Below, in pieces: positions 63,243 through 64,000 of a DNA stretch of 64,000 nucleotides. Source of the DNA: Dyella mobilis (GTDB lineage: Bacteria; Pseudomonadota; Gammaproteobacteria; Xanthomonadales; Rhodanobacteraceae). Below the pieces are notes generated by a model that searched no databases, was not told the origin of the DNA, and saw only the letters and a program-made list of their open reading frames with translations. The stretch is from the NCBI RefSeq assembly GCF_016904945.1, contig NZ_JADIKF010000038.1, forward strand, positions 540,241 to 604,240. Direction: 5' to 3'. Positions within the stretch are counted from its first letter, which is position 1, and the number at the start of each line of letters is the position of its first letter. The position numbers and the translations under genes were made by a program.

Positions 63243-64000
63243 ATGGCGGCGATCGAAAAGCCGTGGTCAAGAATCGGCATTTATCTTTTGCTGGTGCTTG
63301 CGCTGAGCACGGTGTTCTACGCGTTGATCATTGGATGCGGCCATCTGGCCGGCGGCCACGGCACCTATGTGCTCGCGCTCATGTGGTGTCCCGCCACGGC
63401 TGCGCTGTTGACCTGCCGCATCACCGGCAAATCGTATGCGGAACTGGGTTTCACCTGGCCGCGCACGCGCTGGGTACTTACCGCTTATTTCTTGCCGGTG
63501 ATTTACGCGGGCTCGGCATACATCGTCGTGTGGCTGGCCGGCTGGGGTCGTTTCGGCAACCCACAGTTCCTGGCGGAAACGGCCAAGGCCTTCGGCTGGA
63601 CGAGCGCGCCGGCGTGGCTGATCGGTGCGGGATCGCTGTTGATGTTCGGCGTGGTGGACATCGTCCGCGGCGTTGCATCCGGCCTTGGCGAAGAAATCGG
63701 CTGGCGCGGATTTCTTGCACCGGAGATCACCCGCGCCTGCGGCTTTACCGGCGGCACGCTGATCACCGGGGTGATCTGGGCGAGCTGGCACATGCCTATT
63801 CTCTTGTTCGCCGACTACAACGCCGGCACGCCGTGGTGGTTCGCCATGCCGTGCTTCGCGGTGATGGTGATCAGCACGAGCTTTGCGTTTGCATGGTTGC
63901 GATTGCGCTCGGGCAGCGTGTGGCCGGCGGCGATCCTGCATGGCAGCCACAACGTCTTCATCCAGTTGTGGCTTACGCCGATGACCGGCGCGCAAGGCCA
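63243..64000 (+). CDS. CPBP-family intramembrane metalloprotease (partial)
   Basis: The ATG at 63243 has GGGGAGG about 7 bases upstream. The frame remains open to the window end (252 codons). It has about seven hydrophobic segments. The CPBP/CAAX-protease-like motifs are present: EExxxR in LGEEIGWRGFL, the first His in WASWHMPIL, and the second His region in LHGSHNVF. Such proteins are abundant in bacteria; some process membrane substrates or confer bacteriocin self-immunity. Context gives no function here. The C-terminus lies outside the window. Confidence 0.9.
   Translation, partial: MAAIEKPWSRIGIYLLLVLALSTVFYALIIGCGHLAGGHGTYVLALMWCPATAALLTCRITGKSYAELGFTWPRTRWVLTAYFLPVIYAGSAYIVVWLAGWGRFGNPQFLAETAKAFGWTSAPAWLIGAGSLLMFGVVDIVRGVASGLGEEIGWRGFLAPEITRACGFTGGTLITGVIWASWHMPILLFADYNAGTPWWFAMPCFAVMVISTSFAFAWLRLRSGSVWPAAILHGSHNVFIQLWLTPMTGAQG

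Overview
The window is high-GC chromosomal DNA. Gene content and protein style suggest a gammaproteobacterium of the Xanthomonadales, probably Rhodanobacteraceae (Dyella/Luteibacter/Rhodanobacter type): several secreted S53 (xanthomonalisin-like) peptidases, NodT-type lipoprotein outer-membrane factors, an STN-domain TonB receptor, a FecI/FecR pair and LysM-FecR/CHASE2 envelope genes. That assignment is an inference; no rRNA or marker gene is present.

Layout. (a) 1-3.9 kb: the end of an RND efflux operon (permease, membrane-fusion protein, outer-membrane factor). (b) 4.5-22 kb: an accessory island with lower-GC genes. It starts with one complete secreted Rhs/YD-repeat protein (5395-9795). Downstream is an array of displaced Rhs C-terminal cassettes without N-termini, each followed by a small putative immunity gene: a 51-codon tail cut by an IS3-family element, a cassette frameshifted at a G6 tract, and a DUF4329-type cassette with an in-frame amber codon. 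Small candidate immunity genes (NTF2-like, DUF6572, membrane proteins), three tandem DUF6795-like secreted proteins, an amidase-like effector with a DUF3828-like partner, a response-regulator/acid-phosphatase deletion fusion and a MITE-like palindromic element follow. (c) 22-36 kb: a Tat-type pectate-lyase-fold protein, a large TonB-dependent receptor, an S53 peptidase with PKD and P domains, a FecR/ECF sigma pair, an OmpH/Skp-like chaperone, a secreted isoamylase and a DUF4142 protein. (d) 36-51 kb: CHASE2 protein, LysM-FecR protein, hybrid histidine kinase divergent from a NarL-type regulator, PAS-GGDEF diguanylate cyclase, penicillin/AHL acylase, a second S53 peptidase and a ClpP-fold-like periplasmic protein.

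(e) 51-57.1 kb is the most interesting part: rtcR (minus strand) divergent from rsr (bacterial Ro60), three consecutive structured RNAs with tRNA-like modules, rtcB and rtcA. A near-consensus sigma-54 promoter precedes rsr. The third RNA has the order T-arm, loop-capped acceptor stem, D-arm, a circular permutation of tRNA as described for YrlA-type Y RNAs. The first two have a different, unpermuted layout. The locus reads as an RNA repair/surveillance system: RtcR senses damaged RNA and activates sigma-54 transcription, Rsr binds the Y RNAs, and RtcB/RtcA ligate or cyclise RNA ends. (f) 57.1-62.9 kb: a LysR regulator divergent from a FUSC/DUF1656/HlyD/NodT aromatic-acid-type efflux operon. A 269-bp element with 34-bp inverted ends touches the last stop codon, and the window ends inside a CPBP membrane protease gene.

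Gene starts were chosen from ribosome-binding sites and family N-termini; several are GTG or TTG. All family names come from reading the sequence, without database searches.
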